Below, piece after piece: positions 18,817 to 30,500 of a stretch of DNA of 59,395 bases. The translations under genes and the position numbers were made by a program. This DNA comes from Yersinia thracica. GTDB taxonomy: Bacteria; Pseudomonadota; Gammaproteobacteria; Enterobacterales; Enterobacteriaceae. The DNA is taken from contig NZ_CABHXX010000027.1 of assembly GCF_902170565.1 (NCBI RefSeq), positions 1 to 59,395 of the forward strand. Direction: 5' to 3'. The notes under the pieces were generated by a model that saw only the letters and a list, made by a program, of their open reading frames with translations, was not told the DNA's origin and did not search any database. How positions within the stretch are numbered: position 1 is the stretch's first letter; each line of letters begins with the position of its first letter.

Positions 18817-20160
18817 TTATCCTTCCTGCTCAATCTTGGTCAGTATGTCGCGCAATACCGGCCCATATTCATATTTACCGGGGCAGACAAATGTACACAG
18901 AGCCAAATCTTCTTCATCCAATTCCAGACATCCCAGAGCTGCAGCGCTGTCGGTATCGCCAGATAACAGGTCGCGTAGTAAATGAGTGGCCAGAATATCC
19001 AGTGGCATAACGCGCTCATAGTTGCCAATTGGCACCATAGCGCGCTCCCCACCGTGCATGTCAGTGGAGAAAGCAAACAATTTGCGTTTGAAGAAATGGC
19101 CCAATGTGGTGCGAGTAATGGAATATTTATCACGCCCAGGCATCACCCAGCCGAATAGCTCTTTTTCTCGCCCTTCGCGGATGACAGATACTTGCTGATG
19201 GAAACGCCCCAGATAACCATGAGTGGCAGAGAAAGCGGTGCCGCTGAGCACCGAACCGGAGATAATGCGGTTATCCCCCTCTTTCAGCCGACCAGCGGTC
19301 AATTCAGATAAACTGGCCCCGAGGCGAGTGCGCAGCAAAACCGGTTGATTCACTTGTGGGCCGGCGACGGCGACGATACGGTCAGTCCATAGCTCACCAC
19401 GGGTAAATAGTTTGCCAATAGCAATGACATCCTGATAACCCACATGCCAGACAATCTTATTCAGACTGACCGGCTCAAGGAAGTGGATGTGAGTCCCCAC
19501 CAGTCCGGCGGGATGCGGGCCGGAGAACTCATTGTAAGTCACCTGCGTATTAGGATGGCTGGCCACTATTTGCCCCGGCGCATGACAGACATGCACTTTG
19601 CCCTCCGTCAGACGGGCCAATACTGTTAAGCCGTGATTGAAAGCATCAGACTCGGTGGCAATAATCACCTGCGGGTCAGCAGCCAGCGGTTGGGTATCCA
19701 TGGCGCTAACAAAAATAGCTCGTGGACGGCTATCAAGGGCCGGGGTTTTGCTGAAAGGGCGGGTTCGCAATGCTGTCCATAAGCCGGATACCTGCAAAAG
19801 CCGCTGCACTTGTTCTGCACTCAGTTGGCCGAGAGATAATTCATCATAATGCTCGAACGGGATTTGCTCATCACCGTCAATATCAATCACCACAGATTGT
19901 AAAACCCGGCGCTCACCGCGATTGATGGTGCTCACTTTGCCACTAGCAGGGGCGGTAAATATCACGCCTGGATTTTTTTTATCTTCAAATAGCGCCTGAC
20001 CTTTCTTAACCCAATCACCTTCCTCTACCAACATTGAGGGGCGCATTCCCACATATTCTTCACCGAGCAAGGCCACATGATGAATTTTTGGCCCCTCTTC
20101 TATTATCTGTGCGGGTGCTCCAGCGATGGGAAGATCTAGTCCTTTCTTTATTTTAATCAT
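18817..20160 (-). CDS. nqrA: Na+-NQR subunit A
   Basis: NqrA is the peripheral cytoplasmic subunit of the complex, linked to quinone binding. The 447-residue product matches the family from [18 protein letters not shown] onward ([23 protein letters not shown]). It is the first gene of nqrABCDEF-apbE-nqrM, and its promoter must lie in the 471-bp spacer shared with yafK. No clear Shine-Dalgarno sequence precedes the ATG, which is unusual for the first gene of a major respiratory operon. Confidence 0.96.
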   Translation of the reverse strand: MIKIKKGLDLPIAGAPAQIIEEGPKIHHVALLGEEYVGMRPSMLVEEGDWVKKGQALFEDKKNPGVIFTAPASGKVSTINRGERRVLQSVVIDIDGDEQIPFEHYDELSLGQLSAEQVQRLLQVSGLWTALRTRPFSKTPALDSRPRAIFVSAMDTQPLAADPQVIIATESDAFNHGLTVLARLTEGKVHVCHAPGQIVASHPNTQVTYNEFSGPHPAGLVGTHIHFLEPVSLNKIVWHVGYQDVIAIGKLFTRGELWTDRIVAVAGPQVNQPVLLRTRLGASLSELTAGRLKEGDNRIISGSVLSGTAFSATHGYLGRFHQQVSVIREGREKELFGWVMPGRDKYSITRTTLGHFFKRKLFAFSTDMHGGERAMVPIGNYERVMPLDILATHLLRDLLSGDTDSAAALGCLELDEEDLALCTFVCPGKYEYGPVLRDILTKIEQEG

Positions 20161-20631
20161 AGAGTTGAACTACTTTATTAGTTATATCAAATGCTGCACT
20201 GAGCCCAGAATGTACAGCCACACAAAGAGAAGATTCTTTCATAGTTCAGTTAAATGGCACTTTAATACTGAGTCAATTAGACAAACATGAATATTGACTG
20301 AAAGAGCCTCAGAAATTAATGCTGACATCCATACAATGTGTTAATGAATAGAAAATAACCATTAATTGAGCAGGTCATCAGCAGTGGGCAATTTTAGCAT
20401 TTCCTTTTGGGGCTGTCTGACAAATGCAGTGACTTGAGTCAAGCAAATACAAATAATTTACTGCAAAATTGTATATGTATTCGGTAAAATCGTATTGTCA
20501 ATTCACCTTTACCGACTTTGTATTTATTTTATACAAAACATATATTGCTAAAAATTTTCTGACTGATAATCTGCGCCTATAAATCAAAGAATGCAGTGGC
20601 ATAATTTACATAATATAAGTAGGAATAATAA
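20161..20631. promoter_or_regulatory. Divergent nqrA / yafK regulatory region
   Basis: No gene is seen in these 471 bp. The yafK-proximal part holds two inverted repeats: TCGGTAAA (20481-20488) with TTTACCGA (20508-20515), and TTTGTAT (20517-20523) with ATACAAA (20531-20537). They are candidate operators; the regulator is not known. The AGGA before yafK (7 nt from its ATG) supports that start. Confidence 0.45.
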
Positions 20632-21435
20632 ATGGGCAAAATCGCGCCGTTGTTTACGACGAGAATGTTTGCGATGAGACTCTTTGCAACCATAACGTTT
20701 GCAGCGATAATTTGTTTGCCTGCGGTATCTTTCACCAGCTCAGCCAGCGAGCCGGTGGCAGTATCCAAAGAGCTAAAACAGCAATTACTCGGGTCCTCAG
20801 TCTATATTCAAATCTTTAAAGAAGAACGTACCCTGGAATTATATGCCCGGTTACAAGGCGAATATCGTTTGGTACAAAGCTACCGTATTTGTGAATTCTC
20901 AGGTGGACTTGGCCCAAAGCGCCGTGAAGGGGATTTTAAAAGTCCGGAAGGTTTTTACACTATTGATATGCGCCATTTGAAACCTGACAGTAAGTTTTAT
21001 CGGGCAATCAATATTGGCTTCCCAAATGATTATGATAAGTCGCAAGGTTATTCAGGCAAATATCTGATGATTCATGGCGCTTGCAAATCAATCGGCTGTT
21101 ATGCAATGACCGACGCCTATATGGACGAGATATTTAACTACGTGCAAACGGCATTTATCTTTGGTCAGGAAAAAGTGGACATCAATATCTATCCTTTCCG
21201 CATGACTGAGCAAAATATGCAACGTCACCGCAACTCTTCGGATTATAACTTCTGGCGTCAATTACAGCCGGGTTACGAGTATTTTGCCAAAAACCGCATA
21301 CCACCGTCAGTTTCTGTGGTCAACGGGCAGTATGTGCTTAGCCGCCCGCCAACCTCCAGTGCGCCAGAATCGCAATACGCCCTGATAAAATCAGATGCTC
21401 TGACCAAAACCAATGCGCTCACCAAAACAGAATAA
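20632..21435 (+). CDS. dpaA: DpaA/YafK, YkuD-family peptidoglycan-Lpp hydrolase
   Basis: DpaA (YafK, LdtF) is a periplasmic YkuD-fold enzyme that cleaves the bond between Braun lipoprotein and peptidoglycan meso-DAP, opposing LD-transpeptidases. The 267-residue product has a signal sequence (hydrophobic stretch about 17-33) and the catalytic motif [16 protein letters not shown] with His148 and the nucleophile Cys156. It is about 20 residues longer than E. coli YafK (246 aa); the extra tail is a short low-complexity repeat ([12 protein letters not shown]) that overlaps the end of the converging yafJ by 45 bp. Confidence 0.92.
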   Translation: MGKIAPLFTTRMFAMRLFATITFAAIICLPAVSFTSSASEPVAVSKELKQQLLGSSVYIQIFKEERTLELYARLQGEYRLVQSYRICEFSGGLGPKRREGDFKSPEGFYTIDMRHLKPDSKFYRAINIGFPNDYDKSQGYSGKYLMIHGACKSIGCYAMTDAYMDEIFNYVQTAFIFGQEKVDINIYPFRMTEQNMQRHRNSSDYNFWRQLQPGYEYFAKNRIPPSVSVVNGQYVLSRPPTSSAPESQYALIKSDALTKTNALTKTE

Positions 21436-22173
21436 TGCAAATTCACCTGGTGCAATTTTGTGCCAAGTTTCATTACCGGTTAAGGGCTGCGTAGCAATCA
21501 CTGTGACCACATCATTGGGTGTGGTCTGGCGCTGGAAATCGATTTCAACATCTTGATCCAGCAAAGTCGCTTTACCGAAAGGGGCGCGGCGCGTTATCCA
21601 ATATAAATTGGTCGAACAGAACGCCATGACAAAACGCCCATCCGAAAGCAACATATTAAACACCCCTTTAGCACGTAATTGCTCACACAAGGTGCCAATA
21701 TAGCGAAATACCGCGGGCCAGTGACTCGGCGTGCGGGGGTAGCGTTTTGCCAGTTGATTCAGTAGCCAGCAGAAAGCATATTCACTGTCTGTTTGGCCAA
21801 TAGGCCGGAAAGTTCCGGTATCCAATTGGCGATAGCCTTTAAGTTGGCCATTATGAGCATAAGTCCAGTTTCGCCCCCACATTTCGCGGGTAAAAGGATG
21901 AGTATTTTCTAATGCCACTTCACCCCGATTTGCCTGACGGATATGGGAAACCACCGCACAGGATTTGATCGGATAATCTTGCACCAATCGAGCAATGGGC
22001 GAATTAAAACTGGGTTGGGGATCTTTAAACGTGCGGCAACCATTACCTTCATAGAAAGTAATTCCCCAGCCATCTTTATGTGGGCCAGTTCCCCCGCCCC
22101 GCTGCACTAAACCCGTAAAGCTAAAGCAAATATCCGTCGGAACATTTGCGCTCATTCCGAGCAATTCGCACAT
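21391..22173 (-). CDS. yafJ: Class II glutamine amidotransferase-like protein YafJ
   Basis: YafJ has the N-terminal nucleophile Cys2 of class II glutamine amidotransferases ([14 protein letters not shown]) and conserved [36 protein letters not shown] and YAHNGQL. Its substrate is not established. The 260 residues are slightly longer than E. coli (255 aa), and the extra end (IGFGQSI) is what overlaps yafK. It lies downstream of gmhA, separated by a hairpin. Confidence 0.9.
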   Translation of the reverse strand: MCELLGMSANVPTDICFSFTGLVQRGGGTGPHKDGWGITFYEGNGCRTFKDPQPSFNSPIARLVQDYPIKSCAVVSHIRQANRGEVALENTHPFTREMWGRNWTYAHNGQLKGYRQLDTGTFRPIGQTDSEYAFCWLLNQLAKRYPRTPSHWPAVFRYIGTLCEQLRAKGVFNMLLSDGRFVMAFCSTNLYWITRRAPFGKATLLDQDVEIDFQRQTTPNDVVTVIATQPLTGNETWHKIAPGEFALFCFGERIGFGQSI

Positions 22174-22230
22174 ATATTCCTCCGCGCACCGAATAGGGCT
22201 TCAAGCACCATATTGTTCACTCAGACACAA

Positions 22231-22255
22231 GGTGATCAACCGACCGTTGATCACC
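22231..22255 (-). terminator. Hairpin after gmhA
   Basis: A perfect 10-bp inverted repeat (GGTGATCAAC / GTTGATCACC) with a 5-nt loop lies 8 bp past the gmhA stop; the following minus-strand sequence (TTGTGTCTG) is a poor T tract, so read-through into yafJ is likely. Confidence 0.55.
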
Positions 22256-22263
22256 CCAGAAAA

Positions 22264-22845
22264 TCAGGCTTTTACCATCTCTTTTTCAATCAACTGAATC
22301 AAGATGTGAATCACTTTAATATGAATTTCCTGAATACGATCTGCATAGCCGAAATGAGGAACACGAATTTCGATATCCGCAGAGCCGGCCATTTTGCCGC
22401 CATCTTTACCTGTCAGGGTAATGACTTTCATGCCTTTAGCACGTGCAGCTTCAATTGCTTTAATGATATTACCTGAATTACCTGAAGTGGAAATACCGAG
22501 CAGCACATCCCCTTCACGGCCTACAGCTTCAACATAGCGAGAGAAAACATAGTCATAGCCAAAATCGTTACTGACACAAGAGATATGGCTGACATCTGAA
22601 ATCGCAATAGCCGGATAACCAGGGCGGTTCTCACGGTAACGGCCGGTTAGTTCTTCGGCAAAATGCATGGCGTCACAATGGGAGCCACCATTACCGCATG
22701 ACAATACTTTACCGCCAGCTTTAAAAGAATCAGCCAATAATACGGCTGCGCGCTGGATGGCATCAATATTGGCATCATCTTTCAGAAAGTTTGCCAGTGT
22801 GTCTGCGGCTTCGTTCAGTTCACTGCGGATTAAATCCTGGTACAT
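22264..22845 (-). CDS. gmhA: Sedoheptulose-7-phosphate isomerase (LPS heptose synthesis)
   Basis: GmhA (LpcA) converts sedoheptulose 7-phosphate to D-glycero-D-manno-heptose 7-phosphate, the first step toward ADP-heptose of the LPS inner core. The 193-residue product has the SIS fold with the phosphate loops [20 protein letters not shown] and [19 protein letters not shown], and the acidic/histidine C-terminus [15 protein letters not shown]. It lies beside fadE as in E. coli, transcribed divergently. Confidence 0.97.
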   Translation of the reverse strand: MYQDLIRSELNEAADTLANFLKDDANIDAIQRAAVLLADSFKAGGKVLSCGNGGSHCDAMHFAEELTGRYRENRPGYPAIAISDVSHISCVSNDFGYDYVFSRYVEAVGREGDVLLGISTSGNSGNIIKAIEAARAKGMKVITLTGKDGGKMAGSADIEIRVPHFGYADRIQEIHIKVIHILIQLIEKEMVKA

Positions 22846-23063
22846 GGGAGCCTCTTTATCGTTCTATACCTAAATATTCGTCCGCCATCAGTGTACCGGA
22901 TAGCATAAACTGCGAGAAGCACTGTAATGAACTTGCCAATGGAGTTTTGGATGAGCCAGTACCGTTTTAGCGGTTAGTGCTGCCAATTTGTGAAGTGAGT
23001 TGTAAATAATATGTAATGGTATTGATAAAAACAATGAGATGAACTACAACAAATGTATCACTC

Positions 23064-23080
23064 AACAGGTCAGACCTCCT
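23064..23080. promoter_or_regulatory. FadR operator of fadE
   Basis: AACAGGTCAGACCTCCT, read on the other strand, ends GGTCTGACCTGTT, matching the GGTCNGACNTGTT part of the FadR consensus. It lies 20 bp upstream of the fadE ATG, where FadR repression relieved by long-chain acyl-CoA would act. Confidence 0.7.
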
Positions 23081-23099
23081 ACATCTCAGGAGCTTCATT

Positions 23100-25547
23100 A
23101 TGATGGTTCTTAGCATTGTTGCCTTGCTGGTTCTTATTGGTGTGCTGTTCTATCACCGGGTGAACCTGTACCTCAGTAGTTTGGTTCTGGTGGTTTACAC
23201 CGCCGCTATGGGTGCTGCGCAGTTATGGTCATACTGGGTATTATTGCCGCTGGTGATTGTTCTGTTGCCTCTGACCCTCACGCCACTGCGCCAATCCCTA
23301 TTTTCAGCCCGTGCATTGCGCATGTTCCGTAAAGTCATGCCAGCCATGTCACGAACTGAAAAAGAAGCGATTGATGCGGGTACCACTTGGTGGGAAGGGG
23401 ATTTGTTCCAGGGCCAACCTGACTGGAAGAAACTGCACAATTATCCCAAACCGCAATTAACCGCAGAAGAGCAAGCTTTTATCGATGGGCCGGTTGAAGA
23501 AGCCTGTCGTATGGCGAATGATTTCCAGATTACCCATGAATTAGCTGATTTACCGCCAGAACTATGGGCTTATTTGAAAGAAAATCGCTTCTTTGCGATG
23601 ATCATTAAGAAAGAGTACGGCGGCCTTGATTTCTCAGCCTATGCTCAAGCCCGGGTATTGCAAAAATTGTCTGGTGTATCGGGGATTTTGGCCATCACCG
23701 TCGGCGTACCTAACTCCCTCGGCCCCGGTGAATTACTGCAACACTATGGGACTGAAGAGCAAAAAAATCATTATTTACCGGGTTTGGCCCGTGGCGACGA
23801 AATTCCTTGTTTCGCTCTGACCAGTCCGGAAGCAGGTTCAGATGCCGGTGCCATCCCAGATACCGGGATAGTTTGTAGGGGTGAATGGCAAGGTAAACAG
23901 GTGCTGGGCATGCGCCTGACCTGGAACAAACGCTATATTACCCTCGCACCTATCGCCACGGTACTCGGGCTGGCTTTCAAATTATCTGACCCTGAGCATT
24001 TGCTGGGTGAGACAGTTGATTTGGGGATTACCTGCGCGCTTATCCCGACCAATACCCCAGGGGTGGAAATTGGTCATCGCCACTTCCCGTTGAATGTGCC
24101 ATTCCAAAATGGCCCGACGCGCGGTAATGATATCTTTGTGCCCATTGACTACATTATTGGCGGGCCTCAAATGGCCGGTCAGGGCTGGCGGATGCTGGTA
24201 GAATGTCTGTCAGTTGGGCGCGGAATTACCTTGCCGTCCAACGCCACGGGTAGCTTGAAAAGTGTGGCGATGGGAATTGGCGCTTATTCCTATATCCGCC
24301 GTCAGTTCAAAGTCTCAATCGGCAAAATGGAAGGAATCGAAGAGCCATTGGCGCGCATTGCCGGTAACACTTATGTGATGGATGCCGCCGCCACCTTAAT
24401 TACCAGCGGCATTATGCTGGGCGAGAAACCGGCGGTATTGTCCGCCATCGTAAAATACCATTGTACTCATCGTGGCCAACGCGCGGTCATGGATGCAATG
24501 GATATTGCTGGCGGTAAAGGCATCTGCCTTGGCCCGGCCAACTTTATTGCTCGCGGTTATCAGGGCGCGCCTATCGGTATCACCGTGGAGGGCGCTAACA
24601 TACTGACCCGCAGCATGATTATCTTCGGTCAGGGCGCTATCCGTTGCCATCCATTCGTGCTTGATGAAATGGCCGCCGCGCAATCTAACGATGTTGCCGC
24701 CTTTGATAAAGCGCTGTTTGGTCATCTGGGCCATGTGGGGAGCAGCAAAGTCCGCAGTTTCTGGCTGGGGCTGACCCATGGCCGCACCAGTGCCACGCCA
24801 ACCAAAGACAGCACTCGCCGCTATTATCAGCATCTCAACCGGCTGAGCGCCAATCTGGCATTGTTATCTGATGTCTCGATGGGGGTACTGGGGGGCAGTC
24901 TGAAACGCCGCGAACGTATTTCTGCCCGCTTGGGGGATATTCTTAGCCAAATGTATTTGGCGTCGGCTACCTTGAAACGCTATGAAGATGAAGGCCGCCA
25001 GAAAGAAGATTTGCCGCTGGTGCACTGGGGGGTGCAAGATGCCCTGAATCAGGCGGAACAAGCGCTGGATGATTTACTGCGTAACTTCCCGAATGGCTTT
25101 ATTGCTGGGGTCATGCGCTTGGTTGTCTTCCCATTTGGTCGTGTACATCAAGCGCCATCAGACCGTCTGGATCACCAGTTGGCGCAGTTGCTGCAAGTTC
25201 CGTCAGCCACCCGCAGCCGGATTGGTCGTGGTCAATATCTGACACCGAGCGAGTTTAACCCGGTCGGTTTGCTGGAAGCAGCATTACTGGATGTCATTGC
25301 AGCAGAGCCAATTCATAAGCGCCTGAGTAAAGAAGCGGGTAAGAGCCTGCCATTTACCCAACTGGATAAACTGGCTAAACGCGCATTGGCTGAAGGGAAA
25401 ATTAATGCTGAGGAAGCCGCAATACTGACCAAAGCAGAAGCTAGCCGCCTGCGCTCTATTAATGTCGATGAATTCGAGGCTGATGAGCTGGCCGCCAAGC
25501 CGGTGGTAAAGCAGCCCACGAAACAACGGCAGACTGAAGCTGCATAA
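23100..25547 (+). CDS. fadE: Acyl-CoA dehydrogenase FadE
   Basis: FadE performs the first oxidation of each beta-oxidation cycle, converting acyl-CoA to trans-2-enoyl-CoA and passing electrons to ETF. The 815-residue product matches E. coli FadE (814 aa). Two hydrophobic N-terminal segments (about 3-20 and 25-60) imply membrane association. Acyl-CoA dehydrogenase signatures include [17 protein letters not shown] and the C-terminal DUF1974 domain. A FadR box and AGGAG Shine-Dalgarno sequence lie upstream; a strong terminator follows. Confidence 0.96.
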   Translation: MMVLSIVALLVLIGVLFYHRVNLYLSSLVLVVYTAAMGAAQLWSYWVLLPLVIVLLPLTLTPLRQSLFSARALRMFRKVMPAMSRTEKEAIDAGTTWWEGDLFQGQPDWKKLHNYPKPQLTAEEQAFIDGPVEEACRMANDFQITHELADLPPELWAYLKENRFFAMIIKKEYGGLDFSAYAQARVLQKLSGVSGILAITVGVPNSLGPGELLQHYGTEEQKNHYLPGLARGDEIPCFALTSPEAGSDAGAIPDTGIVCRGEWQGKQVLGMRLTWNKRYITLAPIATVLGLAFKLSDPEHLLGETVDLGITCALIPTNTPGVEIGHRHFPLNVPFQNGPTRGNDIFVPIDYIIGGPQMAGQGWRMLVECLSVGRGITLPSNATGSLKSVAMGIGAYSYIRRQFKVSIGKMEGIEEPLARIAGNTYVMDAAATLITSGIMLGEKPAVLSAIVKYHCTHRGQRAVMDAMDIAGGKGICLGPANFIARGYQGAPIGITVEGANILTRSMIIFGQGAIRCHPFVLDEMAAAQSNDVAAFDKALFGHLGHVGSSKVRSFWLGLTHGRTSATPTKDSTRRYYQHLNRLSANLALLSDVSMGVLGGSLKRRERISARLGDILSQMYLASATLKRYEDEGRQKEDLPLVHWGVQDALNQAEQALDDLLRNFPNGFIAGVMRLVVFPFGRVHQAPSDRLDHQLAQLLQVPSATRSRIGRGQYLTPSEFNPVGLLEAALLDVIAAEPIHKRLSKEAGKSLPFTQLDKLAKRALAEGKINAEEAAILTKAEASRLRSINVDEFEADELAAKPVVKQPTKQRQTEAA

Positions 25548-25591
25548 GGGTATTAGCCTTATTGATGTGAGTGTCTCGCTCTTAAAACTAA

Positions 25592-25616
25592 GCCTCCAGT
25601 CATTGGAGGCTTTTTT
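25592..25616. terminator. Terminator between converging fadE and the glycosyltransferase gene
   Basis: Stem GCCTCCA / TGGAGGC with a 5-nt loop is followed by TTTTTT on the plus strand; on the minus strand TTAGTTTTAAG follows, so it may serve both genes. Confidence 0.85.
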
Positions 25617-25648
25617 ATCATCATCATTCAGCAAAACAATGATATAAA

Positions 25649-27490
25649 TCACGAACAATCATCCAGTAGATCACGGACAATCACCCCGAACTGCTCGGGT
25701 TTGCCGGTAAATAACACATTATCGGGCTGAATCTGCAACAGCCGTTGGCGTAAATCATTCCGCCATTTTTTATCAGTAATTAGCCGAACCGTCACCGCGA
25801 TATATTCAGCCAAATCATGGGCAATTAACTTTTCATCCAATCCCAGCCGGCGGAATAGCCCCTCATCTATATGTTCGTGAACTTCGGCCCCGCTCAGACA
25901 CACTCCGGGCAACCCCTGACGCACGGTATCGACGATGCCATTGGTGTTGCCAAAAGGAAATGGATTGATAAACAGGTCACACTGATTAATCACCTGCAAA
26001 TAATCCAAATACCCCAAGTGTTCATAGATTTTAGCTTGAGGAACAATCTCATTAATCGCCTTTTCCATCACTCGATGGGTGATACCCCAACAAAAACCCA
26101 CTAGAAAATGAAATACCACCGGCGTTGATGTTTGCTGAGCAATTTCAGCGCAAGTCGCTAAAAATCGAGGATTAATTTTCATCGCGGAGGCACAAACAGC
26201 AATATGCACTGCTGGCCGCTCATCAAAATGCGATATGGGTTCCGGCTGATTGATATTGGCAGGTGGCACGTAAGGCAGGCAATCTTTGGGTAATGAGACA
26301 ACTTTCTCTGAGAAACACGCTATATCTCCCAGATAATCCTCTTCGACTAAGACCGCATCAATATAATCAGAATGGGTGGTCGCGGGGTGCCCCAACGCCA
26401 TCACTTGCAAGGGGGCCAACCGCAAGTTAGTCAGTGCAATAGTCAGTGGGAACATACCGACACTGGGGAAATAAATAACGTCCGGTCGCAGTTTCTGCGC
26501 CAATGCCACAATGGTCTCCACCGCCCCCGCTCGACTCACCTCAGTGAAGTCATCAAAGACCTCCCGAGTGATGGCATCAGTAGCTTCAACAATGGTGACT
26601 CCGTGAGTCGAAAACTGCTCACGAGCTGCGCGTAAGGTACTGGAATGAGTACGATAAATTGAATGGCCGCTGTTAAACCATTCTAAAACAACCAACATTA
26701 AGGGCTTAGTGCGTGATGGCGGTGACAACTCATTATCAGATAGCCCTTTGTGAAGCAGTGTATTACGCAAATGAAAATTAATGCTGCGTTTTATGGCGTG
26801 CTTTTGTGCCATATCAGCATAACTGCAATGCATGTAAACATCGTGCAAAATACGTTCAGGCAGATGCTCAAGACTCTCCAGGGTTAAGAGTTTTTCAGGT
26901 AGCCAGTCCAACAGAAGTTCACGTTTTGCATGCCCGGCCACACTGGGTAAAATGCGCGGTGATAATAATGCCAAAAATAGAGCTGCTGCTGCATGCGGGT
27001 TAAATTGCCACAATGTGTCTGGCTGAAGCGGAACGCCCGATTCAGGTAAATACGCCAGACAAAATTTCAGGAAATTATTTTTCTCAAATCGCAGAGGATG
27101 AGCACACCCCTCCCCCGCTTGATTAAGATTAGTAATAACATGATCCGCATGACCAAACGGGGAGGCGGCGAAAATTAATGCAATCCAGCGGTGGAAATTA
27201 ATCAGTTGTAAAAAACCTTTATCTGATAAGACAAATCCGGGATCAGAAAATAGGTGGCCAATGGCCGCCGCTAACCGATTACAATAATACTCCTGCTGCT
27301 GTAATGGCTGTTTATTAAGAGAGAAAACCTCCCAGCGGCCATAGTGGGTATCCAATTGTTCCAGCATCAATATCAAGACCCGCCCCGCCTCCTCATAGCG
27401 CCGCACACAAACTAAAAACTCGAAATAAGGTAATGAAAAGGCTGTCGAGTTCTCCACCATTTGTGTTATTTCATCTGTTTTGTTCACCAT
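25649..27490 (-). CDS. HMW1C-type cytoplasmic N-glycosyltransferase (GT41)
   Basis: HMW1C/NGT enzymes transfer a hexose, usually glucose from UDP-Glc, to Asn of N-x-S/T sequons of adhesins in the cytoplasm before secretion. The 613-residue product has the family length (Actinobacillus NGT about 620). The most conserved part is the C-terminal nucleotide-binding lobe: NPFPFGNTNG at about 509-518, then DTVRQGLPGVCLSG and EVHEHIDEGLFRRLGL; ALGHPATTHSDYIDAVL lies in the central part. The start has GGAGG 7 nt upstream. It follows the exoprotein gene by 66 bp and is the last gene of the B-A-C locus, so the exoprotein is its probable substrate. Confidence 0.92.
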   Translation of the reverse strand: MVNKTDEITQMVENSTAFSLPYFEFLVCVRRYEEAGRVLILMLEQLDTHYGRWEVFSLNKQPLQQQEYYCNRLAAAIGHLFSDPGFVLSDKGFLQLINFHRWIALIFAASPFGHADHVITNLNQAGEGCAHPLRFEKNNFLKFCLAYLPESGVPLQPDTLWQFNPHAAAALFLALLSPRILPSVAGHAKRELLLDWLPEKLLTLESLEHLPERILHDVYMHCSYADMAQKHAIKRSINFHLRNTLLHKGLSDNELSPPSRTKPLMLVVLEWFNSGHSIYRTHSSTLRAAREQFSTHGVTIVEATDAITREVFDDFTEVSRAGAVETIVALAQKLRPDVIYFPSVGMFPLTIALTNLRLAPLQVMALGHPATTHSDYIDAVLVEEDYLGDIACFSEKVVSLPKDCLPYVPPANINQPEPISHFDERPAVHIAVCASAMKINPRFLATCAEIAQQTSTPVVFHFLVGFCWGITHRVMEKAINEIVPQAKIYEHLGYLDYLQVINQCDLFINPFPFGNTNGIVDTVRQGLPGVCLSGAEVHEHIDEGLFRRLGLDEKLIAHDLAEYIAVTVRLITDKKWRNDLRQRLLQIQPDNVLFTGKPEQFGVIVRDLLDDCS

Positions 27491-27556
27491 TATCAGTCCT
27501 CCTTGTCACTCCGACATCACGACTTATCTAACGAATTTAGCGAGCTAAAAACTCCG

Positions 27557-30500
27557 TTATTCCCGATCTGATAGCCAAGGTAGTGGTTTCCAGCGGCCCA
27601 AAACATGCTCGTCACAAATTTCCTGTTTGGTGGTGACATAATCTGAAGCTTGGGTGGTTAGGCCCTCAGGGATACAGGCCCTGATACTGATATTTTCAGC
27701 GATATCATGCTCAGATTCGGTCACGATAGCGGGAGGTAACTGCTGCACTTCGAGGGAGCTGAGAGTCTGGCTTAGTGTCTTCAGTAAACTGCCAGATTTA
27801 TCCCCTATCTGAGGTTGCGCTGTTGGCTCTGAGGTTGTTTTCTCTTTTGAAATCGGCGTGGTCGGGTCAGGTCTAATTCTCCCCCCGGTTGTATTTTTAT
27901 CAATCGGTTTGCTATTGATTGTCACATTTTCACCAATGTTTTCCGGCATGGTGATAAACACTGGTGGCTGACCTAAGCCGGTATTCCCGCTAACCGCAAT
28001 GTCAGTTATCAACGCATCATCGTCGAGGAAAACACCGTGGTTATTACCTGAATTACCGTTTATTACGCCACCGTTAACGATGCCATCCACATGTACTCCA
28101 TGGCCATTGTTAGAAGCATCCCCCTCAATGGTGGTATTACCGTTATTGGTTATCGAGCCGTTGATCTCCACACCATGCCCATGGGTAGAGTTACCTTTTA
28201 TAGCAATGTTTTCGAGGGTGTTATTGCCGTCCAACTGCACCCCGGTGCCGGTCTCACCGGTGGCGTTGCCGGTGACATTAAGTGGATCATTCTCCCCACC
28301 GCCAGTGAGCGCGACATTCGGGGCCACATCCACCCCGCTGCCGTTGGCGGTGTCGCCGTGCACCGCACTGCCATGATTGCCGGTCAGATCACCCGCGATC
28401 TCCACCCCTTTGCCGTCAGGGCTGTTGCCGTTCAGCGTGGCGTTATCCAGTTGGCTATCGTCATCAATTTTGATGCCAGAACCCGTATCTGAGGTGCCAT
28501 TGACCGTGCCGCCCGCAATCGTGCCATCCAGTTCAACGCCCTCTCCCGTATCCGCCTTGCCGCCAATTGTGGTATTGCCCTTGTTGGTCAGCAGGCCATC
28601 AATATCCACCCCGGTACCGCCAGTGGCATTACCGGTTAAGGTTGTGTTATCGAGGATGTGATTACCGCCCAACTGCACGCCAGTGCCTTGATCCCCCGTG
28701 GCATTGCCAGCCACCGTCAGCAAATTACCTATTCCTGCCCCCGTGAGGTTGGCATTTTTGACCACATCAACACCCATTCCGTTGACCGTGTCACCCTGTA
28801 CGGAACTGCCGTTCCTGCCAATCACGTCTGCGGTGATAAAAATCCCTTTACCCTCGCTGCTATTACCATTGAGGGTGCTGTTATCTAGCGTCGTTTCCCC
28901 ACCGACTTTAACCCCACTACCATTAGTGGATATCCCATTGATAATGCTGCCATTAATCGCACCATCCAACCGCACGCCACTACCGCTAGCCACCTGACCG
29001 GTCAGTGTGGTGGCTCCATTGCTCGTCAGCGGGCCGGTAATATTGATACCAATACCATCGGTGGCGCTACCATTTAAGGTTGTGTTAACAAGGGTGTTAT
29101 TGCCCTCTAACTGAATACCCGCGCCTTTATCGCCAGTTGCATTACCGTTGATAACTAACAGATCGTCCGAGCTGCCCCCCGTGAGAATGACATTTCTATC
29201 GATATGCACACCAATGCCATTGACCACCTCACCCTGTACTGAGCTGCCGTGGCTGCCGGACAGGTTTCCAACGATTTCTATCCCCTTGCCATCGTTGCTA
29301 TTGCCGACCAGCGCGGCATTGTTAAGCACAGTGCTGCCATCAACGCTCACCCCGCTCCCCGTCGCTGAGATGCCATTTATGCGACTATCGTCAAGCACGC
29401 CATTCATCACTTTCACACCGATGCCGCTGGTCGCAGTCCCATTCACCACACTGGCACTCAGCAGGCCATTAACCTGCACACCAATACCGGTGCCGGACGC
29501 GGTGCCATTCAATCGCGTATGACCTTGGTTGGTAAGTGGGCCAGTGATATCCAGTGCAACACCATCTACAGCCGAGCCATTTAAGCTGGTATTACTTAAA
29601 TCGTTGTTGCCATTGAGTTTTATTCCAGTACTGAAATCACTTATCGCCACGCCATTTAACGTCAGTAAATCCGCTTCACTGGTGCCAGTAACATTTAAAT
29701 TCTCACCAATATCAATGCCATAACCGATACCATCGGTGGTGCCATTAATAAAACTCTGATGAACACCTTTTATATCACCGGTAACTTCCACCCCGTTGCC
29801 ATTAGTACTGCTGCCATTGAGCGAGGCATTATCCAGCATCACATGGGTGACAATACTGGAACCCGGTAGTGAATCAACTTTGATGCCGCTGCTATTAATT
29901 GATCTCCCGGTCAGTGCAGTATCAGTGATGTTGGCATTACCGCTAATGCGCAGAGCTTCGGCATTGATTGAACTGCCAGTGACATTAATACGATTAATTT
30001 GATGTTCTGCACTGAAGAGGTGAACACCAGTGCCATCGGTACTGGTACCTTCAATAGTGACCCGGCCGCTAGCGTTATTAACCACGCCGGAAATAGCCAC
30101 TCCGCTGCCAGTAACACTGCTACCTTTAATTAGCGTGTCACCGTCACCATTTAATACGACTGTTTTATTACTGGTAGGGAAATTAATGCCGACGCCGTTG
30201 GTGGCGCGCCCCTCCATTATTAGAGAACCATTATTATTAATCGTTAATTTTTTGGGGCTGGTATAGATTATGCCATTGCCACCCGCGGTAGTTTGTACGC
30301 CTTTATTTTCACCGAGAAGAGATAATTGGCTACCCTTGGCAATATTGAGTGTATTAGCACCACTAAATTCAATCCCTTTACGGGTCGCACCGGTGCCCTC
30401 TGTCTCGCCTTTAAAGGCGATATTCCCTTCAACCGACAAGGTACTATTGGCTCTAAAAATAAGTGCCGCACCCTGCGTAGTATTCAGTGCTTTGCCGACA

